Notes: a model not told the origin generated them from the sequence alone. Positions 50,162-62,192 are shown, numbered from the stretch's first letter. The stretch is DNA of 64,000 nucleotides from Kutzneria sp044547355 (GCF_044547355.1 NZ_JBIUAG010000031.1:1-64000); one strand, 5' to 3'. Numbers and translations: made by a program.

Positions 50162-50758
50162 TCAGTAGCCGTAGCCGCCGGCGGTTTCGGAGGTCGTGGT
50201 CGGCGCGGCCGGCTTGGAGCTGCCGGAGGTGGCGCCGGCGCCGGTGCCGCTGGTGGGCGCGCCGGCCGCCTTCTTGCCCTGCGGCGTCACGGCGTACCAC
50301 TTCTGCATCAGGCCCTGGCCCTTGGCGTCGCCGGGGGCGGTGTCCTTGGCGTAGCGGTAGACAGCCCAGCCGTTGATGGTGATCTGCTTGGTGCCGTCCT
50401 TGCGCAGGATCACGCCCACCGCGGACTGGTCGATGCCGTCCAGCGTGGCCGTGCTCGAGGTGGCCAGCTCCGGCGGCCAGGTCTGCGCGCACTGGTCGTA
50501 GCAGTTGGAGGCCGGCGGGTTGGCCGTGTCGGCGTCGAACCGGTACAGCGTCATGCCGGCCGCGTCGGTGACCACCTGGCCCAGCTGGCCGACCGTGGTC
50601 GCCGTCAGCTTCACCTGGTTCGGGTCGGTCGGCTGGTTGGTCTGCTGGGCCTGCCCGCCCGCCGCCGGCGCCTGCGCGCCGTTGCCACCACAGGCGGCAA
50701 CAGTCGCCAGACCGAATGCTGCGGAGGCTGCCAGCACGATCACGCGGGTCCGGTTCAT
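50162..50758 (-). CDS. Secreted-repeat lipoprotein
   Basis: 198 residues. A lipoprotein signal (MNRTRVIVLAASAAFGLATVAACGGN) has its lipobox Cys near residue 23. Two copies of the short secreted repeat of unknown function follow: VVTDAAGMTLYRFDADT...NCYDQCAQTWPPE and the later IDQSAVGVILRKDGTKQITINGWAVYRYAKDTAPGDAKGQG. A Pro/Thr/Gly-rich tail ends it. It lies upstream of the sigma/anti-sigma pair in the same direction behind an ECF-like promoter, so it is the likely first target of that sigma factor. Confidence 0.87.
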   Translation of the reverse strand: MNRTRVIVLAASAAFGLATVAACGGNGAQAPAAGGQAQQTNQPTDPNQVKLTATTVGQLGQVVTDAAGMTLYRFDADTANPPASNCYDQCAQTWPPELATSSTATLDGIDQSAVGVILRKDGTKQITINGWAVYRYAKDTAPGDAKGQGLMQKWYAVTPQGKKAAGAPTSGTGAGATSGSSKPAAPTTTSETAGGYGY

Positions 50759-50796
50759 GGGAGTGTCGCTCCTTCGGTCGACTTGGACACCCCAGA

Positions 50797-50822
50797 ACAC
50801 GGCAGCGATGCCTGACTGGTTC
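50797..50822 (-). promoter_or_regulatory. ECF-type promoter of the lipoprotein gene
   Basis: Minus strand: GAACC (50822-50818), 16-bp spacer, CGTGT (50801-50797), 38 bp before the lipoprotein ATG. GAAC-type -35 with a CGT-type -10 is the usual ECF pattern; no consensus sigma-70 boxes are seen here. Assignment to the neighbouring sigma factor is inference. Confidence 0.4.
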
Positions 50823-50867
50823 AGGTAACAGCGGAAGTTTTTTCGCCGACCCCCTACGGTGCACCCC

Positions 50868-52013
50868 GTGACGAGGACCAACCTGCTCCCCCTGGCCGCC
50901 CTCGTGCTGGCTGTCGGCGGCGCGGCCGCCGACGGTGGCCAGCAGAGCGAGCTCGTCGTCTTCGCCGGCGGCCGCCTCGGCGCCGGGGTCGCATGGCTGG
51001 ACGCCCTGCTCGTGCTGGTTGCCGTGGTCGGCGCCACCGGAGCCGGCCTCGCCTTCGCCCGCCGCTGGCCCGCCCTGCTGCTGGCCGCCGCTCCCCTGGA
51101 CGTCGTCCTCCTCGTCGCCGCCCTCGATCCCCCGGCCGACCTCCGTCTGCCGCTCGTGGTCGTCGCCACCGCCACCCGCCTGGTCACCCTGCTCGCCGTC
51201 CTTTCCGGAGCCCAGGACCTCGGGTTGCCCGCCCTGGCCGGCTTCGCCGTCGGCGGTTACGTCCTCGGCGGCTACCTCCCCGGCGCCCACTGGCTCCTGG
51301 CCGCCGGCGCGGTGGGCGGCCTGCTCGCGACGACTGCTCACCGCCCGTCGGCCGGTGATCTTTCCAAGCCCAGCCCTCAGCCGCGTTCGGGCTCTGGCTC
51401 CACTGTGGACCGCCGTTCGCTGGCCGTCGGCGTCCTCGCCTCTCTCCTGTCCCTGCTTCCCCTTCTCCTGCAAGGCATCTCGCCCCAGGAGACGCTGGGC
51501 CTGGTCGGCTTCGCCTTCGCCGCGGCGGCGGTGATCCTGAGCAGCCTGCTGGGCTGGCGGTCGCTGGCCTGGCTGGCGGCCACGGCCCTGGTGGTGCTGG
51601 GCATCGGCCTGCCGATGGGCGTCAACTGGCCGTTGGCGGCGGTGGGGGTGCTGGCCGGCTGCGCATTGTCATTGTTGCCGTATCGGGCGTTCATCGCCGC
51701 GGCGCTGTGCCTGCTTTCGGCCTTTGTGGGCGGTTCGCTGCCGGGAGTCGTGTTCGCGGCGCTCGCCTGCGTTGCGGCGTCGGCACTTCCGTCGCTGATC
51801 ACACGCTCGTCGACACCGGTCGTATTCGGACCGTTGCTCGCCGTGTCGGTCACGGCCGGCGCGGAATTGATTCTCTGGTCATCGGTGACGTTTGCCGGAC
51901 AACAGGGCGGGGTACTTTTCGGCGACGGACATGTGACGGTCCCTCTGCTGTGCGCCGCGGCGGCGCTGGCCGCGGCGCTGGGAATCGTTGAACGCCGAAC
52001 GATTAACAGTTAA
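50868..52013 (+). CDS. Multi-pass membrane protein of unknown function
   Basis: 381 residues, mostly Leu/Ala/Val, with roughly ten predicted membrane segments (for example WLDALLVLVAVVGATGAGLAFA, GVLASLLSLLPLLLQGI, LVGFAFAAAAVILSSLLGW, LLAVSVTAGAELILWSSVTFAG). A polar stretch SKPSPQPRSGSGSTVDRR near residues 165-183 divides two halves. GTG at 50868. I recognise no family; it lies divergent from the lipoprotein gene. Confidence 0.7.
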   Translation: MTRTNLLPLAALVLAVGGAAADGGQQSELVVFAGGRLGAGVAWLDALLVLVAVVGATGAGLAFARRWPALLLAAAPLDVVLLVAALDPPADLRLPLVVVATATRLVTLLAVLSGAQDLGLPALAGFAVGGYVLGGYLPGAHWLLAAGAVGGLLATTAHRPSAGDLSKPSPQPRSGSGSTVDRRSLAVGVLASLLSLLPLLLQGISPQETLGLVGFAFAAAAVILSSLLGWRSLAWLAATALVVLGIGLPMGVNWPLAAVGVLAGCALSLLPYRAFIAAALCLLSAFVGGSLPGVVFAALACVAASALPSLITRSSTPVVFGPLLAVSVTAGAELILWSSVTFAGQQGGVLFGDGHVTVPLLCAAAALAAALGIVERRTINS

Positions 52014-52107
52014 CCCGACCAGACTAAAGTCGCTACTTCACGAGCGTTGCTCACACCTAGTTTTGCCTTTCCAGATCTCCCTGCACCTGATCTGAAAAGG
52101 ACAGTCC

Positions 52108-52962
52108 ATGAGCAACACGCTCTCGCGCGCCGCGATCGCGCTCGCGGTCGCCGGCGCCGTCGGCGCGATGGCCGCCCCGATCGCCACCGCCGCCCCGGCC
52201 CACCCCCTGCTCTCAACAACACAGCACCGGGTCTACGGCGCGCTCCCCTCCCAGCACCGCGTCGCCCACAACCAGGCCCTCGCCGTGCGCGCCACCCCGA
52301 ACGTGCCGACCAGCGCCTCGCTCGCCCAGTACGCCGTCACCCCCGGCGACCAGGGCCAGGTCGGCTCCTGCGTCTCGTGGGCCATCGACTACTCGGCGAT
52401 GAGCATCCTGGAGAACGAGCAGGGCATCAGCGGCCACCCGCAGGCCCCGATGTACACCTACGCCCAGCTGGCCCGCGGCAACGACCAGGGCAGCACGCCC
52501 TCGGACACGTTCGACATCCTCACCTCGCAGGGCGTCGACACCATGGACCACTACTGGCAGGGCAACTTCGACTACACCACCCAGCCCGACAGCAGCGAGC
52601 GCGCCAACGCCGCGAACTGGAAGCTGTCCGGCTACACGCCGATCAGCACCGGCAGCGGCATCAAGGCCGGCGTGCAGTCGGCCATCGCCAAGGGCCTGCC
52701 GGTGGCCATCTCGATCCCGGTGTACCAGAGCTTCGAGCGGATCACCCGCTCGCAGGCCGCCGACTACAGCTACTACCCCACCTCGGGCGACCAGTACCTG
52801 GGCGGCCACGAGATCACCATCATCGGCTACGACAGCAACGGCGTCCGCGTGCAGAACTCGTGGGGCACCAGCTGGGGCGACAGCGGCTTCATCAACCTGT
52901 CCTGGAACTACCTGGCCAACCAGGTCGAGGAGGCCAACGCCGTCGGCAAGCTCGTCCAGTAA
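52108..52962 (+). CDS. Secreted papain-like (C1-family) cysteine protease
   Basis: 284 residues. A Sec signal (SRAAIALAVAGAVGAMAAPIATAAPA) ends near residue 29, and a short propeptide-like stretch follows. The catalytic set is complete: oxyanion Gln and nucleophile Cys in DQGQVGSCVSWA, His in GGHEITIIGYDS, Asn in VQNSWGTSWGDSGF. Expected to be exported and active outside the cell, or at least papain-folded. ATG at 52108 after AAAAGGACAG. A palindrome terminator follows. Confidence 0.92.
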   Translation: MSNTLSRAAIALAVAGAVGAMAAPIATAAPAHPLLSTTQHRVYGALPSQHRVAHNQALAVRATPNVPTSASLAQYAVTPGDQGQVGSCVSWAIDYSAMSILENEQGISGHPQAPMYTYAQLARGNDQGSTPSDTFDILTSQGVDTMDHYWQGNFDYTTQPDSSERANAANWKLSGYTPISTGSGIKAGVQSAIAKGLPVAISIPVYQSFERITRSQAADYSYYPTSGDQYLGGHEITIIGYDSNGVRVQNSWGTSWGDSGFINLSWNYLANQVEEANAVGKLVQ

Positions 52963-52978
52963 CTCCCTGATTGCGCTG

Positions 52979-53023
52979 GGAAGGGGACCTTCCTCCACTC
53001 CGAGTGGAGGAAGGTCCCCTTCC
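52979..53023. terminator. Perfect 22-bp-arm palindrome between convergent genes
   Basis: Arms 52979-53000 and 53002-53023 around one C; the core CCTCCACTC-C-GAGTGGAGG is shared with the other family members, while the outer part reads GGAAGGGGACCTT. Compensating changes (GACC/GGTC for GGCT/AGCC) keep the stem paired. Lies between the protease gene (+) and uvrA (-). Confidence 0.72.
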
Positions 53024-53033
53024 TGGCATCGGG

Positions 53034-55895
<2,862 letters not shown>

Positions 55896-56087
55896 TGGTT
55901 CCCCTCTTCACGCAAGGACGGGCGGACGGTAAAGATCGAAAGTGTGGTCGAGCCCCCATGTTATGCCGAGGGTCCGACAATTTGCGTCGAGGGGCCGGAT
56001 CCCCAGGTCCAGGGCACTTCCGGTGAGCGGTGGCTGGCCGTAGGCTGGGTTAGGTATCTGATCACGCCGCGACGTCGGGATGAGCTG

Positions 56088-56867
56088 ATGGTCAGTAATA
56101 CCTCCGCCACGCACACGTCCGAAACCACTGGGGTCACCGTGCCGCCGCAACGGGTCCAGCAGTCCGACGCGGTCCGCGAGGCCGCTGCCGGCCTGGCCGC
56201 CGTGGAACAGGCCACCGGCAGACTTCTGCAGGTCGTCGCCGCGATGGACGACGCCGCCGCGCGGGGCGCGAGCGCCCTGCCCGGGTGGACCCGCGGGCAT
56301 GTGCTGACCCATCTCGCCCGCAACGCCGACGGTCTGGTCAACCTGCTCACGTGGGCCCGCACCGGCGTCGAGCACCCCATGTACGCCAGCAACGCCGACC
56401 GGGACATCGACATCGAAGAGGGCGCGCCTCGGTCGCTCTGGCTGCTTGAGCAGGACGTCGTCGCCGCGTGCGGACGGTTCGCCGCGGCCGCCACCGGTCT
56501 GGGTGACACCGCCTGGCAGGCCGAGGTGACGATGCGCGGCAACCGGGTCGTGCGGGCGCACCAGATCCCGTGGAAGCGGGTCAGCGAGCTCTGGGTGCAC
56601 ATGATCGACCTCGACATGGGCGTCGACTTCGCCGACGTGCCCACCGAGCTGGCCGAACGCCTCATCGGCGAGGCCCTCGCCCACTACCGCACGCTGCCGT
56701 CCAAGCCCGCTTTCCGCCTCACCGTCGGCGCCCGCAGCTGGGAGATCACCGGCGACGGGCCCGTGCGCGAGGTCGGCGGCACCCCCGGCGGCGCACTCGC
56801 CTGGGTGACCGGCCGTGGGTCCGCCGGCGTCACCGGCGACGTCCCCGACCTGCCCGCCTGGCTCTGA
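56088..56867 (+). CDS. Mycothiol-dependent maleylpyruvate isomerase-like protein (DinB fold)
   Basis: 259 residues. The N-terminal DinB/MDMPI domain has LPGWTRGHVLTHLARNADGLVNLL with the metal His residues, and further ISxNADRDIDIEEGAPRSL. The C-terminal domain resembles the SCP2-like end (AFRLTVGARSWEITGDGPVREVGGTPGGALAWVTGRGSAGV). Probably a mycothiol-dependent isomerase or transferase. ATG at 56088; the frame is open for 1.4 kb upstream only as a shadow of uvrA. Confidence 0.87.
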   Translation: MVSNTSATHTSETTGVTVPPQRVQQSDAVREAAAGLAAVEQATGRLLQVVAAMDDAAARGASALPGWTRGHVLTHLARNADGLVNLLTWARTGVEHPMYASNADRDIDIEEGAPRSLWLLEQDVVAACGRFAAAATGLGDTAWQAEVTMRGNRVVRAHQIPWKRVSELWVHMIDLDMGVDFADVPTELAERLIGEALAHYRTLPSKPAFRLTVGARSWEITGDGPVREVGGTPGGALAWVTGRGSAGVTGDVPDLPAWL

Positions 56868-56926
56868 GATCCACCTCATCGTGTGAACCCTCGGCCGCCC
56901 CGGAGGGATCGGCTAAGTTCGCTCCC

Positions 56927-57604
56927 GTGGACGTTCTCGAGGAGTACACGGGACATGTCGAGCCCAACGGGCCGGCCGCGCGGCGCACCCTGGAGGCCCT
57001 GACCATCACCAAGGTGTCGGTCGGGCCCATGGACAACAACGCCTATCTGCTGGTCTGCCGCCGCACCGGCGACGCCCTGCTGATCGACGCCGCCAACGAT
57101 CCCGCGCGCCTGACCGACCTGCTCGGCCACGACCCCGAGCGGCCCCGCCTCAAAACCGTCGTCACCACCCATCAGCACCCCGACCACTGGCAGGCCCTCG
57201 GCGCCGTCGCCGGGGCCAACGGCTCCAACACCGCCGCCCATCCCCTCGACGCCGCGCCCCTCCCCGTGCCCCCCGACTTCCTCGTCGAACACGGCGACAC
57301 CCTCACCGTCGGCGAGTCCACCCTCGAGGTCATCCACCTCCGCGGCCACACCCCCGGCTCCATCGCCCTGCTCTACCGCGACCCCGCCGGCCACCCCCAC
57401 CTCTTCACCGGCGACTCCCTCTTCCCCGGCGGCGTCGGGAAGACGTCATCGCCGGAGAACTTCACGTCGCTGCTCAGCGACGTTTCGGAGCGCCTGTTCG
57501 ACGTGCTGCCGGACGACACCTGGTTCTACCCGGGCCACGGCGACGACTCCACCCTCGGCGAGCAGAAGCCACACCTTGCCGAATGGCGTTCACGCGGCTG
57601 GTGA
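56927..57604 (+). CDS. Metallo-beta-lactamase-fold hydrolase (glyoxalase II-like)
   Basis: 225 residues with the metal motif THQHPDHW (HxHxDH), GHTPGSIALL, TGDSLFPGGVGKT and the late His in YPGHGDDSTLGEQKPHL. GTG at 56927. A hydrolase of thioester or similar small molecules by family precedent. Its last 180 bp are the site of repeated duplication: the same 53-bp core lies at 57422, 62525 and 63952. A hairpin terminator follows the stop. The intact copy keeps full coding capacity. Confidence 0.9.
   Translation: MDVLEEYTGHVEPNGPAARRTLEALTITKVSVGPMDNNAYLLVCRRTGDALLIDAANDPARLTDLLGHDPERPRLKTVVTTHQHPDHWQALGAVAGANGSNTAAHPLDAAPLPVPPDFLVEHGDTLTVGESTLEVIHLRGHTPGSIALLYRDPAGHPHLFTGDSLFPGGVGKTSSPENFTSLLSDVSERLFDVLPDDTWFYPGHGDDSTLGEQKPHLAEWRSRGW
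57422..57474 (+). repeat. 53-bp direct repeat inside the MBL gene, copy A (candidate att site)
   Basis: Begins TTCCCCGGCGGCGTCGGGAA and is base-for-base identical to 62525-62577 and, over the 49 bp seen, to 63952-64000. Identity stops sharply after this core; beyond it copies A and B still encode the same protein end with many silent changes. This is what an integration core within a gene 3' end looks like. Confidence 0.75.
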
Positions 57605-57612
57605 GTAGGCGA

Positions 57613-57644
57613 GTGGGGCCGTCCACTGTATGCGGCGGCCCCAC
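57613..57644 (+). terminator. Terminator of the MBL gene
   Basis: GTGGGGCCG (57613-57621) and CGGCCCCAC (57636-57644) form a perfect 9-bp stem, 8 bp after the stop. The rest of the 57645-57906 gap holds no gene I can support. Confidence 0.6.
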
Positions 57645-57906
57645 CCCGCTATCAGTCTTCGTATCGTTTCGTCACGACGAATTCAGTGCCCGCGAGCGGC
57701 TCTCCGACGGCGGTCTTCGCCCAGGCAGCCAACACATCGGATTGCCCATCACTACGGTTCAGCAGTCCGACCACACTTGAGCATCCGGCGAGTCGCTCGA
57801 CGACACGGGCACTGCTCGCCAGGCACGCAGGTCAGCCCCATGCCGATCTGGCCGCGCCGGCGGGGGCGATATGCCAGGATCGACGGAGGGCGAAGGCAGG
57901 GGCGAC

Positions 57907-60900
57907 GTGAGCGGATTTCATGTCGATCCGGATCACTTGGACAGGTCCGGCGGTAAGCTGGGGGACTTCGCGGAGAAGGTCTCGAGCGGCGGCGAACGGC
58001 TCCAGCAGGCAGGGCAGAACCTGCTGTCGCACGCCAGCGGCGACCGGTCGGGTGTGGGCGCGGTGGTGTCCAAGGCGCTCGGCCGCGGCCTTGAGATCAC
58101 CGGCAAGGTGTTCAGCGAGGGCGGCCGGGTGGTTGGTGCCGCGGGCGACCGGTTGAAGCAGAGCGGCCGGTTGTATCGGGAGTCGGACGAGCACGCGTAC
58201 AGCCTGCTCAACCGGCACAACCCGAGAGGGACGACTGCGGGGCGACGACCGGGCGGGGACAACGAGCAACCGAGGTCGGTTGGCGGTCGGGGCCCGGGCC
58301 GGAGGAACCGGTCGGCCCGGCGAACCGTGGGCGGCGACGAGCGCGGCGCGGGCCAGAGCGAACGGTCGGGGTGCACAAACGGCGACCCCATCAACATGCG
58401 GACCGGAGAGGTCATCCTGCCTCAAACCGACGTGGAGCTGCCGGCGATCCTGCCATTGGTGCTGACCCGCCGTCACCTGAGCGGTTACCGCCTCGGTCAG
58501 AGCTTCGGCCCGAGCTGGGCATCCACCGTGGATCAGCGACTGGAGGTGGACGAGGAGGGTGTCTGCTTCGTCGCCGATGACGGCCGCGTGTTGATCTATC
58601 CCCCCGTGACGGGCGACGGTGTGCTGCCGGTGGAGGGCGAACGCTGGCCGCTGCACCGCGACGAGCACGGCGACTACGTGCTGAGTCAACCGGACCTGGA
58701 CCGGACTCTCCACTTCGGACACGGTGACGATGTGTTGCCCATCGACGCGGTGGTGTCGACGTACGGGCAGCGGATCGATTTCCGTTACGACGACGGCGGA
58801 ACGCTGGTTGGCATCGACCACTCGGGCGGCTACCGACTGACCGTGCTGACGGAGCACGAGCGCGTGACCGGACTGCAGCTCGACGAAACCGTGCTGGTGG
58901 ACTTCGGATACGACGAGGACGGCCGGCTCACCGAGGTGATCAACTCGTCGCACCGGCCACAGGTCTTCGAGTACGACGACGCCGGCCGAATCGTCCGCTG
59001 GGAGGATCGCAACGGCGAGTGGTACCGGTTCCACTACGACGGCCGGGGCCGCTGCCACCGCACCGAGGGCTCGGGCGACGCGCTCGTCGGCCTGCTGGAG
59101 ATCGACGACGACCGGCGGATCTCGGTGTGGACGAACTCGCTGGGCCACCGCACGACGTTCGAGTTCAACGAGCTGGACCAGATCGTCAGGCAAGTCGATC
59201 CGCTGGGCAACGCGACACTGTCGGAGTGGGACCGCTACGACCGGCTGCTGGCGCGCACGGATCCGTTGGGCCGCACGACCCGCTACATCTATGACGACCG
59301 GGGCAATCTGACCGCGGTGACCCGCCCCGACGGCACTCAGGACCGCACGGAGTACGACGACCGGGACCGGCCGGTCGTGCTGGTGGATCCGGACGGCGCG
59401 GTGTGGCGTCGACGGTACGACGACCACGGCAACCTGGCGGAGGTCGTCGACCCGGCGGGTGCGACCACCCGCTACGGCTACGACGCGCGCAACCATCTGT
59501 CATCGATCACGGACCCGCTCGGCGGCGTGCACCGCGTGACTACCGACGACGCCGGCCTGCCGACGAATATGGTCGACCCGCTCGGTGTCAACGTGAGATA
59601 CGAACGGGACGCCTTCGGCCGGATCAGCGCGATCACCAACCCGCTCGGGGACGTGACCCGCTACGGCTGGTCAATCGAGGGCAAGCTGTTGTGGCGTACG
59701 ACGGCGGACGGCGCGACGGAGCGCTGGGGATACGACGGCGAGGGCAACCAGATCGACGAAGTCGATGTGCTCGGCCGGTCGATCCTTGTCGAGAGCACGC
59801 ACTTCGACCTGCCGAGCGCGATCACCGAGGTCGACGGCACCCGCGTGGAGTACCGCTACGACAGCGAACTACGGCTGACCGCCGTGGTGAACCAGCAGGG
59901 CCGGATCTGGCGCTACGACTATGACCCCGCAGGCCGACTGATCAGGGAAACCGACTTCGACGGACGCGAGACCGGCTACGGCTACGACGCCGCCGGCCAG
60001 TTGGTGTCGAAGGTCGATGCCATGGGGCAGACCACCGAGTTCCGCCACGACAGGCTGGGCAATTTGGTGGAGCGGCGGTCGTCGGACGGCACAGTCGTGC
60101 GGTTCGAGTACGACGAGGTCGGCCGACTCTCGCGGGCCGTCAACGCAGACGCGGACGTCCGCTTCAAGCGGGACGCGCTCGGTCGGATCGTCGCGGAGAC
60201 CAGCAACGGCAACACAGTGTCCTGCCGGTACGACGCACTCGGTCGCATGATTCAGCGGCGCACGCCGTCGGGGACCGAAAGCGCCTGGAGCTACGATGCA
60301 GTGGGCCGGCCGGCGGCGCTGCACGCGGCCGGGCACGTGCTGGCGTTCGGTTACGACGTCGCCGGCCGTGAGGTGCTGCGTTCCGTCGACGGCGGCCGGC
60401 TGCTGGCGCAGGCGTGGGACGGTAATCACCGGCTGGTCGGCCAGTCCGTGGCGGGACTGCCGCAGCCGCGCCGGTTCCAGTACCGGCGCGACGACTTCGT
60501 GACCACAGTGGACGATCCGCTGCGCGGCGCTCGGCAGTACTCCCTTGACCCGCAGGGTCGGGTCACGGCCGTGACCGGGCGGGGCTGGCAGGAGAACTAC
60601 CGCTACGAGCAGACCGGCAGTCTGGTCCCGGCCGGCACCACCAGGCATTCCTTCGACCGGCTGGGCCGATTGGTGTTGCGGCAGCGCAAACTTCCCTCGT
60701 CGAAGCCGCAGAACTGGCACTACGCCTGGAATGCCGACAACCAGCTGGTCGAGGTCGTCACGCCGGACGGCAGCCGCTGGCGCTACCGTTACGACGCGTT
60801 GGGGCGCCGCGTCAGCAAGCAGCGGCTGACTCCCGACGGGTCCGCGGTGGCGGAGCAGGTCGAGTTCACCTGGGACGACACGGTGCTGGTCGAGCAGGTG

Positions 60901-61737
60901 CATTCCGGCGGCCAGGCCACGACGTGGGACTGGACGCCGGACGGCGAGCGCCCGGTCGGCCAGACCGAACGCATCCGCGTCCCGCAGGGCTGGGTCGACG
61001 AGCAGTTCTACGGCATCGTCACGGACATCGTCGGCACTCCGACCGAACTCGTTGACGTGCAAGGGAATCTCGCCTGGGAGTCGGCGCAGACGCTATGGGG
61101 TGAACCTCTCGCCCCGCGCCCCGGCCGCGCGTACACGCCGCTTCGCTTCCCTGGGCAGTACCACGACACGGAGAGCGGTCTCAACTACAACCATCACCGC
61201 TACTACGTGCCGGAGCTGGCCTCGTACGCCAGCCCTGACCCGCTCGGCCTGATGCCGTCGCCGAATCCTCGCGCGTATGTGCCGAACCCGCTGACCTGGT
61301 CGGACCCGCTCGGCCTCGCGGCCTGCAAGGACTGCGGCAAGAAGCCGGAGGAGCTGCCCAAGGGCGACAACCGCTGGTTCAATAACCGCAAGGAGGCGTT
61401 TAACGCCGCCCGGGACCGAGCCGGTATCCCGCGTACCCAGCAGCCGACGCGGCAGTGGACGGTCGGCGACGACCCGACACAGAAAGGCCGAGCCAACTAC
61501 CACCACGATCCAGCGCCGGGCTCGCACGGCCGATACTACGAGTACCAGACACCGAACGGGCCTCGCGTCATTGCCGAGCACACCAACGACCCAACCGCGC
61601 CGCATGGACACTTCCATGCGTATCAACCGAAGAAGGACCACACCGGCATCACCATCGGTGAGAAGTACGACCGTGTGGACGGCCCGCACCACTACTACTA
61701 CGGACGGCACGATCCGAAATGGCCGAAGAAACACTGA
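57907..61737 (+). CDS. Rhs/YD-repeat polymorphic toxin with HNH/EndoVII-type C-terminal nuclease
   Basis: About 1276 residues. The N-terminus (SGFHVDPDHLDRSGGKLGDFAEKVSSGGERLQQAG) resembles a WXG100-type export head, suggesting type VII secretion. A DUF6531-like junction (GDPINMRTGEVILPQTDVELPAILPLVLTRRHLSGY) leads into dozens of YD repeats (YDDRGNLTAVTRPDG, YDAAGQLVSKVDAMGQ). The core ends with RFPGQYHDTESGLNYNHHRYY...DPLGL. The last 135 residues are a swapped-in toxin: NRKEAFNAARDRAGIPRTQQP, GRYYEYQTPNGPRVIAEHTND and HGHFHAYQP fit HNH/endonuclease VII-fold toxins. GTG at 57907 after GGCAGGGG. The stop overlaps the next gene by 19 nt. Confidence 0.88.
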   Translation: MSGFHVDPDHLDRSGGKLGDFAEKVSSGGERLQQAGQNLLSHASGDRSGVGAVVSKALGRGLEITGKVFSEGGRVVGAAGDRLKQSGRLYRESDEHAYSLLNRHNPRGTTAGRRPGGDNEQPRSVGGRGPGRRNRSARRTVGGDERGAGQSERSGCTNGDPINMRTGEVILPQTDVELPAILPLVLTRRHLSGYRLGQSFGPSWASTVDQRLEVDEEGVCFVADDGRVLIYPPVTGDGVLPVEGERWPLHRDEHGDYVLSQPDLDRTLHFGHGDDVLPIDAVVSTYGQRIDFRYDDGGTLVGIDHSGGYRLTVLTEHERVTGLQLDETVLVDFGYDEDGRLTEVINSSHRPQVFEYDDAGRIVRWEDRNGEWYRFHYDGRGRCHRTEGSGDALVGLLEIDDDRRISVWTNSLGHRTTFEFNELDQIVRQVDPLGNATLSEWDRYDRLLARTDPLGRTTRYIYDDRGNLTAVTRPDGTQDRTEYDDRDRPVVLVDPDGAVWRRRYDDHGNLAEVVDPAGATTRYGYDARNHLSSITDPLGGVHRVTTDDAGLPTNMVDPLGVNVRYERDAFGRISAITNPLGDVTRYGWSIEGKLLWRTTADGATERWGYDGEGNQIDEVDVLGRSILVESTHFDLPSAITEVDGTRVEYRYDSELRLTAVVNQQGRIWRYDYDPAGRLIRETDFDGRETGYGYDAAGQLVSKVDAMGQTTEFRHDRLGNLVERRSSDGTVVRFEYDEVGRLSRAVNADADVRFKRDALGRIVAETSNGNTVSCRYDALGRMIQRRTPSGTESAWSYDAVGRPAALHAAGHVLAFGYDVAGREVLRSVDGGRLLAQAWDGNHRLVGQSVAGLPQPRRFQYRRDDFVTTVDDPLRGARQYSLDPQGRVTAVTGRGWQENYRYEQTGSLVPAGTTRHSFDRLGRLVLRQRKLPSSKPQNWHYAWNADNQLVEVVTPDGSRWRYRYDALGRRVSKQRLTPDGSAVAEQVEFTWDDTVLVEQVHSGGQATTWDWTPDGERPVGQTERIRVPQGWVDEQFYGIVTDIVGTPTELVDVQGNLAWESAQTLWGEPLAPRPGRAYTPLRFPGQYHDTESGLNYNHHRYYVPELASYASPDPLGLMPSPNPRAYVPNPLTWSDPLGLAACKDCGKKPEELPKGDNRWFNNRKEAFNAARDRAGIPRTQQPTRQWTVGDDPTQKGRANYHHDPAPGSHGRYYEYQTPNGPRVIAEHTNDPTAPHGHFHAYQPKKDHTGITIGEKYDRVDGPHHYYYGRHDPKWPKKH

Positions 61738-62192
61738 GCCCGCGAGAGCGTCGACTGGCGCTGGTGCGCCGCAAGGAGGCGGAGCGACTGCGGGATCGCC
61801 TGCCGTCGCTGGAAACCGGCGATTTCGCTACCCGGGAAGCGCTGCCGCCCTGGGCGTTGGAGGAATTGCCCAAGATTGCGCGCACAACGGCGGAACCGGA
61901 CGCCACACTGCCTGAGAAGGCGCCGGACGTGCGCGGCTGGATCAGGAACTTCATTCTGGCGTCCGGCATGGGCGACCGGTTCCTGGTGGCAACCGGGATC
62001 GAAGGCCACCAGTGGCTGACGGTGCGTATCCACGGCGAGTCGTGGCTGGACGAGCTGGTGGACGCGCTCGGCGAAGACCTGCGGCTGGTATCGCCGGACG
62101 TGCTGGTGGCGATCTACGCCGAGGAGTACGAGTATCAGGCCTTCCTGGCGACCCCTACCCACCGCCGCGACGCGGACGGTGCGATCGTCTAA
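61719..62192 (+). CDS. Putative immunity protein for the Rhs toxin
   Basis: 157 residues: a charged helical start (SPRERRLALVRRKEAERLRDRL) and a C-terminal half with WLDELVDALGEDLRLVSPDVLVAIYAEEYEYQAFL. I recognise no family. It starts within the last codons of the Rhs gene and follows the toxin module directly, where cognate immunity genes sit. Acidic overall in the second half, as expected for a nuclease inhibitor. Function inferred from position only. Confidence 0.65.
   Translation: MAEETLSPRERRLALVRRKEAERLRDRLPSLETGDFATREALPPWALEELPKIARTTAEPDATLPEKAPDVRGWIRNFILASGMGDRFLVATGIEGHQWLTVRIHGESWLDELVDALGEDLRLVSPDVLVAIYAEEYEYQAFLATPTHRRDADGAIV

Noticed and set aside
4600..53023. Repeated palindromes as CRISPR repeats or insertion-sequence ends
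   Set aside because: Copies are isolated, kilobases apart and at gene ends, with no regular spacers, no cas genes and no transposase between pairs.
57907..61737. YD repeats as a tandem DNA repeat array
   Set aside because: They are diverged at DNA level and belong to one continuous coding frame; they are protein repeats of an Rhs shell.
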